Positions 52,939-61,334 of a stretch of 64,000 nt of DNA are shown in pieces. Within the stretch, counting starts at the first letter, position 1, and each line of letters begins with the position of its first letter. The stretch comes from Ruminococcus sp. Lineage in GTDB: Bacteria > Bacillota > Clostridia > Oscillospirales > Ruminococcaceae. The notes beneath the pieces were generated by a model. That model searched no databases and had not been told where the DNA came from. It saw only the letters and a list, made by a program, of their open reading frames with translations. Both the position numbers and the translations under genes were made by a program. Where the stretch lies: the NCBI RefSeq assembly GCF_017549005.1, contig NZ_JAFYYT010000002.1:62001-126000 (forward strand), in the 5' to 3' direction.

Positions 52939-52999
52939 AATCAAGCTGCGTGTCAGACCTGATGAAGCAAAGAGGTACGGACTGACAGCACACTCCTTT
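52938..52999 (-). promoter_or_regulatory. Inverted repeat between Shine-Dalgarno and start of the M23 gene
   Basis: AAAGGAG (52999-52993) is followed by TGTCAG (52987-52982) and its complement CTGACA (52956-52951) before the ATG at 52938. A minor alternative is a short upstream open frame beginning at 53002. Confidence 0.35.
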
Positions 53000-53037
53000 C
53001 ATAAAAAGATTTCATATTATTCGTTCGGACATCCATA

Positions 53038-53949
53038 TCATACGTCGATATGCTTTCTTGTACTTATAACGCTTCCCACAGCGCCTATGAGGGCGCCCGA
53101 TACGAGGTAGCCGATGACTATATAGAGTCTTATCTTGTCGAATGGGATAAGACTTCCTATACCGAAGGTCTTCATAAGCATACCCTGCTCTGTCAGCATA
53201 TTATAAGCCGAGCGGTAGATCGCCCATGTGATGAAGTAAGCGCCTGCGCCTGCGAAGAAGCCCGTTACCATACCTTCTACGAAGAACGGCATACGGATAA
53301 ATGCATTTGTAGCGCCGACATACTTCATTATCTGTATCTCCTCACGGCGGGCAAAAACGCTTGCCTTTGTGGTATTGGAGATGATTATCATTGCAACTAC
53401 CGCCAGCGCCAGTATTACAGCGCCTGCGATAAGAGAGACCACCTTTCTGAGCTCTCTGAGGAACTCAGCCACCTGCGGTGAAGCGGAAGCGCTCTGTATA
53501 TTCTCGAGCGCATTTATCTGTTCGATAGTCTCTGTGATCTTGTCGTTGTTCTTGACGGTCACGCTGAAGCCGTCAGGCATAAAGCTTGCGTCATCGCCGA
53601 TGTAATCGTTGAAGATGACCTCAGCATTAGGAAGGCTTGCCTTCTGTCTTTCGAGAGCCTCTTCCTTTGACACGAACTTGATGGTAGCCACATTGGGGAT
53701 AGCCTTTATGGCTTCCTCTGCGGCGGTATTCTGTTCATCGGTAGTGCCCTGGTCCATTATGACAACGACTTCGTTCTGACTTCCGAGACCCTTTATCATG
53801 GAATTGAGGTTTATATAGAAAAGGCCTGCGATTCCAACGAGAAGAAGGGAGATGAGCAGTACGCAGAATGTAGCGAAAGCCATCATTTTATTCTTCCATA
53901 TGTTTTCCACGCCCTGATCGGCGAGGTATCTTAAACCACTGAGCTTCAT
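53038..53949 (-). CDS. ftsX: Cell-division permease-like protein FtsX
   Basis: Four-span membrane protein of 303 residues. The first span (about 22-45) is followed by an extracellular domain (EVVVIMDQGTTDEQNTAAEE, FVSKEEALERQKASLP), then three spans at about 165-290 with the FtsX-type IQIMKYVGATNAFIRMPFFVEG loop region that meets FtsE. GGAGGT precedes the ATG, and the gene overlaps ftsE by 4 bases. With FtsE it gates the adjacent M23 hydrolase. Confidence 0.96.
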   Translation of the reverse strand: MKLSGLRYLADQGVENIWKNKMMAFATFCVLLISLLLVGIAGLFYINLNSMIKGLGSQNEVVVIMDQGTTDEQNTAAEEAIKAIPNVATIKFVSKEEALERQKASLPNAEVIFNDYIGDDASFMPDGFSVTVKNNDKITETIEQINALENIQSASASPQVAEFLRELRKVVSLIAGAVILALAVVAMIIISNTTKASVFARREEIQIMKYVGATNAFIRMPFFVEGMVTGFFAGAGAYFITWAIYRSAYNMLTEQGMLMKTFGIGSLIPFDKIRLYIVIGYLVSGALIGAVGSVISTRKHIDV

Positions 53950-54953
53950 ACCTTACCTCCTTCCGTTTTATCGGAGAGTTTGGCAAGTATCTCCTCAGGT
54001 GATTCGCCCTCGGGTATCTTCGGGAGCTCCTGTGTGATCTCCACGTCGATGTTTTCCTTTACGGGCTTCATGAATTCCTTTTCGGGCTTTTCAGGCTCGG
54101 GAACTCCGCCTATAGCGGAAATGATATCGTCTGCGGTCATATTCTCTATGGGGAGCTCGATATTGTCCTCGGTATTGATATCCTCGCGGACATTATCGTT
54201 GATATGCTCGGCTTCGCTTACGGCAGCCGCCATAGCTTCGGCAGGCATTTCAGCGCTCATATCTGCAAGGAGCTCGTCGCCTGTACCTGTGATGACCTCG
54301 TCGAAAACGATCTCGCCCTCGGTGATATTGATTATACGTCCGCCGAAGTGTCTTACAAGATCGTGCTCATGAGTTACCATGAGAATAGTAGTACCCTGAT
54401 CGTTTATGCCCTTGAGGAGTTCGACGATCTCGTATGAGAGCTCGGGGTCTATATTTCCCGTAGGCTCGTCAGCGATGATGAGCTGAGGGTCGTTTACCAG
54501 CGCTCTTGCAATAGCGACACGCTGTTTTTCGCCGCCCGAAAGCTCGTCGGGGTAAGAGTTCGTTTTAGCATGGAGCCCTACGAGACTTATAACGTAAGGG
54601 ACTCTCTTTCTGATGTATTTGATCGGAGCGTCGATGACCCTGAGAACGAATGCGATGTTCTCGTATACTGTCATTGACGGGATCAGTCTGAAATCCTGAA
54701 ATACAAAGCCGAGTGTACGGCGGAATTCAGGTATCTTTCTTTTCTTCAGCTTGTTCAGGTTGTAGCCGTTTACGGTGACAACACCGCTCGTAGCGTCTAT
54801 TTCCTTGAGCAGAAGCTTTATCATAGTACTTTTGCCCGCACCTGATGAACCTACAACGAAAGCGAAATCGCCGTCGTTTATCTTGAGGCTGACGTTGTTG
54901 AGAGCGTCAACACCGCTGGAGTAGGTCACGGATACGTTTTTAAGTTCTACCAA
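53946..54953 (-). CDS. ftsE: Cell-division ATPase FtsE with acidic C-terminal extension
   Basis: ABC-type ATPase partner of FtsX, 335 residues. Walker A is GSSGAGKST (about 36-44), the signature LSGGEKQRVAIARAL (about 139-153) and Walker B LIIADEPTG; the switch histidine follows in MVTHEHD. Typical FtsE ends near residue 225-230; here about 105 extra residues follow, acidic and proline-containing (PEPEKPEKEFMKPVKEN), with no recognised fold. The start is TTG with AGGTAGGTG upstream. Confidence 0.95.
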   Translation of the reverse strand: MVELKNVSVTYSSGVDALNNVSLKINDGDFAFVVGSSGAGKSTMIKLLLKEIDATSGVVTVNGYNLNKLKKRKIPEFRRTLGFVFQDFRLIPSMTVYENIAFVLRVIDAPIKYIRKRVPYVISLVGLHAKTNSYPDELSGGEKQRVAIARALVNDPQLIIADEPTGNIDPELSYEIVELLKGINDQGTTILMVTHEHDLVRHFGGRIINITEGEIVFDEVITGTGDELLADMSAEMPAEAMAAAVSEAEHINDNVREDINTEDNIELPIENMTADDIISAIGGVPEPEKPEKEFMKPVKENIDVEITQELPKIPEGESPEEILAKLSDKTEGGKV

Positions 54954-54982
54954 TGGGTCACACCTACCTTAATCTGTGAAAA

Positions 54983-55000
54983 GGGCGGACAGAGCCGCCC
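54983..55000 (-). terminator. Terminator of the PucR-type regulator gene
   Basis: Stem GGGCGG/CCGCCC around a short loop, 31 bases after the stop; TTTTC follows on the minus strand. Confidence 0.7.
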
Positions 55001-55030
55001 GAAGTTCCATATATGCCTCAGAGGCTTTTA

Positions 55031-56116
55031 TCAGAACTTTACAGGATTAGCAGACAGGTACTTCTTTACCATGAGGGCGATCTTGAAGATGATAGCGTGA
55101 TCGAACTCACGGAGATCAAGACCTGTAAGCTTTTTGATCTTTTCGAGTCTGTATACAAGTGTATTTCTGTGTACGAAGAGTTTTCTTGATGTTTCTGAAA
55201 CGTTGAGGTTGTTTTCAAAGAACTTCTGGATAGTAAAGAGCGTTTCGTGATCGAGGGACTCGATGCTGCCTACCTTGAATACCTCATGGAGGAAAGTCTC
55301 GCAGAGAGTTGTGGGGAGGTGGTAGATAAGACGTGCGATACCGAGGTTATCGTAGCTTACGATCACCTTGTCGGTATCGAATACCTTGCCGACCTCGAGA
55401 GCCATCTGAGCTTCCTTGAATGAACGTGCGAGCTCCTTTACGCCGACAACGGCTGTACCGATACCAACGTTGACTCTTGTATAGAACTCACTGCTGAGAG
55501 TATCTGCGATAGAACGTGCGAGCTTTTCGAGATCCTTTGAATCCACAGTGCTCTTGAGCTCCTTGACGAGAACGATATCTGTCTCTGTGATATTGAAGAC
55601 GAAATCCTTGTTCTTGTCAGGGAAGAGGTTCTGGATAACGTCATAAGCGGAAATGTCGTTAGCGGAGATGATCCTGATAAGGAACACGGCACGGCTGATC
55701 TCGGCATTGAAGTGGAGCTCTCTTGCCTTGATAACGATATCGCCGGGGAGAACGTTGTCGAGAATGACATTCTTTATGAAGTTGTTCCTGTCGTACTTTT
55801 CGTCGTAGTACTGCTTGATATTTGAAAGTGCGATAGCGAGGATGCTTGCATACTTTGCAGCAGCGTCGTCAACGCCCTCTACGAATACCGCATAATCGGG
55901 CTTTACTCTTGAGCCGAAGGGCTTGTAGGTGAAGCCGTCGCGGATGAAAATATCGTGTGAATCGCTGAGATCGAGTGATACGAACTCATTTGTTGTACCA
56001 ACACGTGAAAGATCGCTGCAAGCGATGATAGTTGCAGTCTCGTCTACAACGCCGATTGTAGCGTCGATAGAATCACGCATCTGATGAACTAAACCCTGAA
56101 ATAATCTGTTGGACAT
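55031..56116 (-). CDS. PucR/CdaR-type transcriptional regulator
   Basis: DNA-binding regulator of 361 residues. An N-terminal sensor-like domain (about 1-110, MRDSIDATIGVVDETATIIAC) precedes a GGDEF-like middle (VNVGIGTAVVGVKELARSF) and a C-terminal PucR helix-turn-helix: FFENNLNVSETSRKLFVHRN, TLVYRLEKIKKLTGLDLR. The effector is not predictable. Met at 56116 is chosen because AAAGGA lies 8 bases upstream; a Met three codons earlier is possible. A GTTAACA...TGTTAAC palindrome lies in its upstream region. Confidence 0.85.
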   Translation of the reverse strand: MSNRLFQGLVHQMRDSIDATIGVVDETATIIACSDLSRVGTTNEFVSLDLSDSHDIFIRDGFTYKPFGSRVKPDYAVFVEGVDDAAAKYASILAIALSNIKQYYDEKYDRNNFIKNVILDNVLPGDIVIKARELHFNAEISRAVFLIRIISANDISAYDVIQNLFPDKNKDFVFNITETDIVLVKELKSTVDSKDLEKLARSIADTLSSEFYTRVNVGIGTAVVGVKELARSFKEAQMALEVGKVFDTDKVIVSYDNLGIARLIYHLPTTLCETFLHEVFKVGSIESLDHETLFTIQKFFENNLNVSETSRKLFVHRNTLVYRLEKIKKLTGLDLREFDHAIIFKIALMVKKYLSANPVKF

Positions 56117-56230
56117 GATAGACATCCTTTCTCTTAATAAGATCTTATTTTGAGCGGACCTTCAGGAGTATGGAAAGGAGTGTGTCTCCTCAACATATTA
56201 CAAATTGTAACACATTTTGAGCTGCAATTT

Positions 56231-56247
56231 GTTAACAAACTGTTAAC
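56231..56247. promoter_or_regulatory. Palindromic operator candidate upstream of the PucR-type gene
   Basis: Perfect 7-bp arms, GTTAACA and TGTTAAC, with a 3-base spacer, about 115 bases before the regulator start and next to a TACAAT-like -10 box. Autoregulation is an inference. Confidence 0.45.
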
Positions 56248-56364
56248 TCTCGTCCGAAGGCTCACAAACTTGACTAATAAATATGCTTGATTTTGTTGAA
56301 ATTCACCAATGAGGCTGAATTTTTTGTAACCGAATTGTAATTTTTCTGTCTCCGAATGTAATTT

Positions 56365-58134
56365 TTACATTTTCTCGGGACGGTCGATATTCAGTATCTC
56401 CAATGCATTCCTCAGCGTCTGACGGACTGCCACACAGAGGAGGATACGTGCGTTCATAAGCTCCTTTGTCTCAGCGTTCTTTACGCTGCAGGCGTCGTAG
56501 AAGCGATGGAACAGCGTTGCAAGGTCTACCGAGTACTTCGTGATCTTTGAAGGATCATAGCTCTTGGCCGCAAGGTCTATCTCTCCCGGGAGAGAAGCGA
56601 GGTGGCGGATAAGCTCAATCTCACGGGGATTGTCGAGGAGATCAAGGTCGGCGGACTGCGGTATCTCAACGCCCTCTTCACTGAGGTTTCTCAGGAGGCT
56701 GCAAATTCTTGCGTGGGCGTACTGAACATAGTAAACGGGGTTCTGCGACGACTTCTCAATTGCGAGGTCGAGGTCGAATTCAAACTGCGAATTTGCTTCG
56801 CGGAGATTGAAGAAGAAACGTGCTGCGTCTATTGGTATCTCATCGAGGAGAGTTACAAGGGTTATAGCCTTGCCGCTTCTCTTCGAGAGCTTTACGACTT
56901 CGCCGTTGCGGACAAGCATTACCATCTGCATGAGAACTACATCGAGCTTTGTCTCGTCAACTCCGAGAGCGTTGAGAGCAGCTTTAAGTCTCGGAACGTA
57001 GCCGTGGTGGTCTGCGCCGAGGACGTTGATGGCCTTGTCAAAGTTACGGGTAACGAGCTTGTTGTAATGGTAGGCGATATCGGGCACTATATAAGTATAG
57101 AGTCCGTTGCTTCTCCTGAGTACGAAGTCCTTGTCGAGACCGTATTCCGTAGCCCTGAACCATACAGCTCCGTCCTGCTCGTAAGCCTTTCCTGCCTCCA
57201 TGAGCTTGTCTACGACCAGCTTGGTCTCATTCTTTTCGTGGACTGTGCTCTCGCGGAACCAGTTGTCGTACACGATACGGTACTTTTTGAGGTCGCGTTC
57301 GAGACCTGCTATATTTATAGGAAGGGCATAGTCAACGAGAGCTTTTCTGCGCTCTGTTTCGGAAACGCTCTCCATAGCCCTGCCGTTGATGTCGTAGAAG
57401 TTCTTTGCGTGCTCGATGATGTCTGTTCCGAGGTAAACGTCCTCGGGCATCTCGAAAGCGCCGCCTTCTCCGCTCTGTGAGTATATCTCCGAGCAGAGCT
57501 GCTCGTTATCGTCCTTGTACTTTGCAATGAGCTCCTGACCCTTATCGGAGCAGAGCTGAAGGTATCTGAGTTCAAGGGACTTGCCGAACTTTTCTATCTG
57601 GTTTCCTGCGTCGTTTACGTAGAACTCGCGCTCTGCGTGATAGCCTGCCCACTGGAGGACGCTGGCGAGACAGTCTCCGATAGCGCCGCCTCTTGCGTTT
57701 CCTATGTGCATTGGACCTGTTGGGTTTGCGGAAACGAACTCAACGAGAACTCTCTTGCCCTTGCCGAGGTCTGTTTTTCCGTAGTTTTCACCCTCTTCGA
57801 GAACGTTCTCCACAACGTCCGAGAACCACTTCCTGCTGAGGAAGAAATTGAGGAAGCCCGGACCTGCCACTTCGGCTCTCTCGAATATGGTACCCTCGAG
57901 GAAGAGCTTTTCGCATATGAGCTCCGCTATCTTTCTCGGCGGCATTTTCAGGGCCTTTGCACAGACCATAGCTGTGTTTGCGGCGAAATCGCCGTGGGAT
58001 TTGTCCGCAGGTATCTCGATGTTGAAAGTCGGGAGAGGAACAGCAGGTATAGCCTCCTCAGCCACAAGAACTCCGAGAGCGTCCATGATTATCTCGCGTA
58101 ATCGGAGCGACGCGGAATTGATAAGGTCTGACAT
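56365..58134 (-). CDS. argS: Arginyl-tRNA synthetase
   Basis: Charges tRNA-Arg. The 589-residue class I enzyme has an N-terminal Add-1 domain (SHGDFAANTAMVCAK), the HIGH motif as PTGPMHIGNARGGAIGD near residue 130, VLGADHHGYVPRL, the KMSKS-like loop VVKLSKRSGKAI and a C-terminal DALR anticodon domain. GAAAGGA precedes the ATG. It is the last gene of a ddl-like, DUF1934, argS run. Confidence 0.97.
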   Translation of the reverse strand: MSDLINSASLRLREIIMDALGVLVAEEAIPAVPLPTFNIEIPADKSHGDFAANTAMVCAKALKMPPRKIAELICEKLFLEGTIFERAEVAGPGFLNFFLSRKWFSDVVENVLEEGENYGKTDLGKGKRVLVEFVSANPTGPMHIGNARGGAIGDCLASVLQWAGYHAEREFYVNDAGNQIEKFGKSLELRYLQLCSDKGQELIAKYKDDNEQLCSEIYSQSGEGGAFEMPEDVYLGTDIIEHAKNFYDINGRAMESVSETERRKALVDYALPINIAGLERDLKKYRIVYDNWFRESTVHEKNETKLVVDKLMEAGKAYEQDGAVWFRATEYGLDKDFVLRRSNGLYTYIVPDIAYHYNKLVTRNFDKAINVLGADHHGYVPRLKAALNALGVDETKLDVVLMQMVMLVRNGEVVKLSKRSGKAITLVTLLDEIPIDAARFFFNLREANSQFEFDLDLAIEKSSQNPVYYVQYAHARICSLLRNLSEEGVEIPQSADLDLLDNPREIELIRHLASLPGEIDLAAKSYDPSKITKYSVDLATLFHRFYDACSVKNAETKELMNARILLCVAVRQTLRNALEILNIDRPEKM

Positions 58135-58157
58135 TGTATCTATCCTTTCTTTCGGGC

Positions 58158-58580
58158 TCAGTTCTGAGCCTGTACTGTCATTATTATCTCGTTATCCGAA
58201 AGATACGAGGAATTGAGATCAAGAGTATATTTAAGGTAAAGCCTTCCGTTTTCTGCGATAGTATTCTCGATAGCGTGAGTATAAACGCCTATCTGCAGAT
58301 TTCCGTAGGGAGTACCGTACTGACAGAAGTGCTTGCGTCCTATCTCGAGGGAAAGCACGGAATTCGCCGTACCCTCTCTGGTGATGGAGGCGTTTTTGCT
58401 GTCGTCCACTTTTATTGTGGTGACGGAGCCCTCAAATCCCGTAGCCGAGGTGTCCTCATAGGAGATTATATCCCAGCCGTCCTTACGGGTGAAGTAAGCC
58501 TTTGTGAGAAGCTCTGTCTCACTTCTTTCGTCGTCCTGCCATTGAATACTCGTAAGAGATATCATAACATTTTTTTTCAA
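58158..58580 (-). CDS. DUF1934 (YwiB-like) beta-barrel protein
   Basis: A 140-residue cytoplasmic protein of the DUF1934 family with a lipocalin-like all-beta pattern (ISYEDTSATGFEGSVTTIKV, RKHFCQYGTPYGNLQIGVYT, GRLYLKYTLDLNS). It begins at TTG with AAGGAG six bases upstream. Adjacent DUF1934 and argS genes are also seen in Bacillus (ywiB-argS). Function is unknown. Confidence 0.88.
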   Translation of the reverse strand: MKKNVMISLTSIQWQDDERSETELLTKAYFTRKDGWDIISYEDTSATGFEGSVTTIKVDDSKNASITREGTANSVLSLEIGRKHFCQYGTPYGNLQIGVYTHAIENTIAENGRLYLKYTLDLNSSYLSDNEIIMTVQAQN

Positions 58581-58601
58581 AGCAGTCTCCTTATTTATAT
58601 A

Positions 58602-59675
58602 TCAATAGTTTCTGTCTGCGTTGTCCACAGCCTGTTCGAGAAGCTCCACTATAAGCTCCTCATGTGAGTAATCGAGTTCGCTCATGAGCTTGCAGAACAC
58701 GCTGTTCTTTCTGAGCCCGGGCATGGTGCCGATCTTGTTGAGGAAGAGCTCGCCGTCATCTGTGAGGAAGAAGTCGAACCTTGCGAGTCCCTTGCAGCCC
58801 AGTGCCTTGAATGCGGCGATCGCGGTCTCCTGCACCTTTTTCTCGGTATCCTTTGAGATATCCGCAGGTACTTTCAGATCGTCGCCCGTGCTGACATTGA
58901 AGTTCATGGGATCGAATATTACCTGAGGCGTGGTTATCTCGCCCACAGGGGAGCATACCGGCATATCGCAGCCGAGTACCGCAGCCTCCAGCTTGCGTGC
59001 CTTTATGTACTTTTCAACGACGACCTTGTTGTCGCTTGAGAAAGCGAGCTTTACCGAAGCAACGAGCTCCTCAGGGGTCTCGGCGAGGCTGGTGCCTGCG
59101 TTGCTGCCGCTGTTTGCAGGCTTTACTATGAGCGGAAAGCCCATTTCGTCTGCAATAGTGCGGCATCTGCTGTCGAGGTCGTTTATCTCGCGCTGTGTTA
59201 TGAGCCGCCATTCGGCGGTCTTTATGTTATAGTCGTCCATTACCATGTGGGTATGGGATTTGTCCATGCATGAGGCAGAAGCGAGAACTCCGCTGCCTAC
59301 GTAGGGGATACCCGAGAGGTCGAGAAGTCCCTGTATCGTTCCGTCAATGCTCTTCTTGCCCATGAGTACGGGGAATACCACGTCAACACGTCTGATAGTT
59401 GTCTCGCCGTTCTCGATAGTGATAATGCCTCTGTAGAGCGGATCGGGTGATATAAATGCGGAAGCGCAGTCGGTGTCCTGTTCCCATGTGCCGTTGGCTA
59501 TATCCTCAACGTCGCCTGGGAAGTAGAGCCAGCGTCCCTTACGGGTTATGCCGATGCATATCACTTCATATTTATCCTTTGGAATACTGCGGATCACTTC
59601 TGCTGCGGAAGCCAGAGAGAGTGCGTGCTCCCGTGCAGTACCGCCGAAAATAACGGCAGCTTTTATCCTTGCCAT
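58602..59675 (-). CDS. Diverged D-alanine-D-alanine ligase homologue with altered active site
   Basis: ATP-grasp protein of 357 residues aligned over the full length of Ddl: VIFGGTAREHALSLASA, DGTIQGLLDLSGIPYVGSG, PANSGSN, GEI, PADIS and ARFDFF are all present. Several catalytic positions differ from the family. The metal-binding NExN block reads NKIGTMPG (K314, G316), the LHG loop reads LMGKKSIDG (His to Met105, Glu to Ile110), the GRE block reads ARKLE, and the YDYEAKY loop reads FDPMNFN. Either the substrate differs or the protein is not a ligase. AAGGAG precedes the ATG. It heads the argS operon. Confidence 0.85.
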   Translation of the reverse strand: MARIKAAVIFGGTAREHALSLASAAEVIRSIPKDKYEVICIGITRKGRWLYFPGDVEDIANGTWEQDTDCASAFISPDPLYRGIITIENGETTIRRVDVVFPVLMGKKSIDGTIQGLLDLSGIPYVGSGVLASASCMDKSHTHMVMDDYNIKTAEWRLITQREINDLDSRCRTIADEMGFPLIVKPANSGSNAGTSLAETPEELVASVKLAFSSDNKVVVEKYIKARKLEAAVLGCDMPVCSPVGEITTPQVIFDPMNFNVSTGDDLKVPADISKDTEKKVQETAIAAFKALGCKGLARFDFFLTDDGELFLNKIGTMPGLRKNSVFCKLMSELDYSHEELIVELLEQAVDNADRNY

Positions 59676-59735
59676 ATATTTCTCCTTTTATATAGTATCA
59701 TGTATTTTTTTATTGTCATTTTCAAGCATCACTAT

Positions 59736-59764
59736 ATTTTATCATATTCCACAAAAAACTGCAA
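59736..59764 (-). promoter_or_regulatory. Promoter of the ddl-like - DUF1934 - argS operon
   Basis: TTGCAG and TAAAAT with a 17-base spacer on the minus strand. The 59676-59985 gap holds this promoter and the GH130 terminator; the remainder (about 59770-59920) shows nothing recognisable. Confidence 0.65.
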
Positions 59765-59924
59765 GTATTTTTTGCGAAAATGAAGAATAAAACGGTCAAT
59801 TTCGCAAGTATCGCGTACTGCGAACAATTTTCAACTGTTGATTTTGTGCAGAATGACAATAGAATTTTGCCTTCTTCATCAATTTGACGGAATACCCCTT
59901 AGTAAAAATGACGAAGCAAAATGC

Positions 59925-59952
59925 AAAAAGGACCGCTTTCGCAGTCCTTTTT
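59925..59952 (-). terminator. Terminator of the GH130 gene
   Basis: Stem AAAAAGGAC/GTCCTTTTT extended by GC/GC across a mismatch, loop TTTC, with a T-rich exit on the minus strand. Confidence 0.85.
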
Positions 59953-59985
59953 GGGGTGAAAATGAGTATTAAGATGATGTCGTTG

Positions 59986-61005
59986 TTATCTTGTCCCGGG
60001 AGTATCGTCTCCGGGCTGGAGCTTGTCGTGCGCGAGGATATAATCGTATATCTCCTGCACCGTAGTAAATGCAGCTCCCACATAGCTGTCAGCACAGCCA
60101 TAGTATAAAGCTATCCTGCCTGTAGCCGCGTCAGTCAGCGCAGCGCAGGGGAAGCAGACGTTCGGGACAAATCCGCGCTCCTCATACCACTCCTCGGGGG
60201 TGAGCACGTAGTTTTCGCAGCGGTGCAGCACCTTTGAGGGCTCACTGATATCGAGCATTGCTGCGCCGATACTGTAAACATAGCCGTTGCAGGTATTCAC
60301 AACGCCGTGATAGAACAGCAGCCAGCCCTTATCAGTCTCGATAGGAGCAGCTCCTGCGCCGATTTTCAGGTTTTCCCACCAGTTGTCGGAGCTTCCCATG
60401 ACATGGCGGTGACGTCCCCAGAACTCCATATCTGGACTTTCGGAGACGAATATATCGCCGAAAGCTGTGTGACCATTGTCACAGGGGCGCGAGAGCATGA
60501 CGTAGTTGCCGTTTATTTTCCTCGGGAAGAGGACGGCATTGCGGTTGTAGGGAAGGTAGGGATTTTCGAGACGCGTGAATGTGCGGAAATCAGTAGTTTT
60601 CGCAATGCCGATGGTAGGACCGAATGCGTCCTGACACCACATTATATAATATGTGTCCCCGACTCTGACGAGCCGTGGGTCGTAAGCGTAGGGAGGCATG
60701 AATTCTTCGCCGTTTTTGTCGGTAAATCTTATCCTTTCGGGTTCAAACTGCCAGTTTATGGCGTCCTTGCTTCTGCCGAGGTAGATATGGGGGACTCCGT
60801 TGCGCTGTTCGCCGCGGAACACTCCGATAAAGCCGCCGTTATAAGGCATAACTGCGCTGTTGAATATCCTTGCTACGCCGGGCAGCGGATTTCTGCTGAT
60901 TATTGGGTTCTCTGTATATCTCCACATGGGTGCGGTGCAGCCCGTGGGCTTGTCCTGCCACGGTATATTGTGAAGGACTTCACCGATAATTTTAATATCC
61001 GACAT
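59986..61005 (-). CDS. GH130 family mannoside phosphorylase
   Basis: Cytoplasmic phosphorylase of 339 residues that cleaves beta-mannosides with phosphate to give mannose 1-phosphate. The five-bladed propeller motifs include NPIISRNPLPGVARIFNSA with the following GVFRGEQRNGVPHI, AYDPRLVRVGDTYYI (catalytic Asp), FPRKINGNYVMLSRPCDNG and KIGAGAAPIETDKGWLLFYHG. The pattern is closest to subfamily 2, which acts on beta-1,4-manno-oligosaccharides; a mannosyl-N-acetylglucosamine substrate is the alternative. AAAGGAG precedes the ATG. It is divergent from galK, suggesting a galactomannan-use locus. Confidence 0.9.
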   Translation of the reverse strand: MSDIKIIGEVLHNIPWQDKPTGCTAPMWRYTENPIISRNPLPGVARIFNSAVMPYNGGFIGVFRGEQRNGVPHIYLGRSKDAINWQFEPERIRFTDKNGEEFMPPYAYDPRLVRVGDTYYIMWCQDAFGPTIGIAKTTDFRTFTRLENPYLPYNRNAVLFPRKINGNYVMLSRPCDNGHTAFGDIFVSESPDMEFWGRHRHVMGSSDNWWENLKIGAGAAPIETDKGWLLFYHGVVNTCNGYVYSIGAAMLDISEPSKVLHRCENYVLTPEEWYEERGFVPNVCFPCAALTDAATGRIALYYGCADSYVGAAFTTVQEIYDYILAHDKLQPGDDTPGTR

Positions 61006-61048
61006 AAGTAAGCTCCTTTAATTAAGCTTTGCTTTATATTGTACTTAA

Positions 61049-61077
61049 ATTATAACACACAGTTCTTAAAAAGTCAA
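61049..61077 (-). promoter_or_regulatory. Promoter of the GH130 gene
   Basis: TTGACT and TATAAT with a 17-base spacer on the minus strand, about 44 bases before the ATG. Confidence 0.85.
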
Positions 61078-61113
61078 GGGAAAATTTAATTAAAAATGTG
61101 GGATTTTTTATTA

Positions 61114-61133
61114 TCTTTCATGTTCGCGAAAGA
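61114..61133. promoter_or_regulatory. Inverted repeat between divergent GH130 and galK promoters
   Basis: TCTTTC and GAAAGA separated by 8 bases lie between the two -35 boxes. It could bind a shared sugar regulator; no regulator gene is adjacent. Confidence 0.35.
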
Positions 61134-61148
61134 ATTTACATAATATTA

Positions 61149-61177
61149 TTGAAAGTTTTATCAAACTGTTGTATAAT
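61149..61177 (+). promoter_or_regulatory. Promoter of galK
   Basis: TTGAAA and TATAAT with a 17-base spacer. The resulting leader is about 150 bases; it contains small GC-rich stems (for example TCCGCAAGCGGA near 61204) but no recognised riboswitch. Confidence 0.8.
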
Positions 61178-61334
61178 GGAATAAAATCATGGAAGAACGC
61201 AGTTCCGCAAGCGGAGGTCCATGCGGCTGAGCTCACGGCGGACTGTGCGTCAGGGAGGGGAGCTCCCGAAAACAGTGTATTATCGGTCTGTGTGGAGCTG
61301 CCTGCTTAAATTATTGCTTAAAGGAGTGACAACT

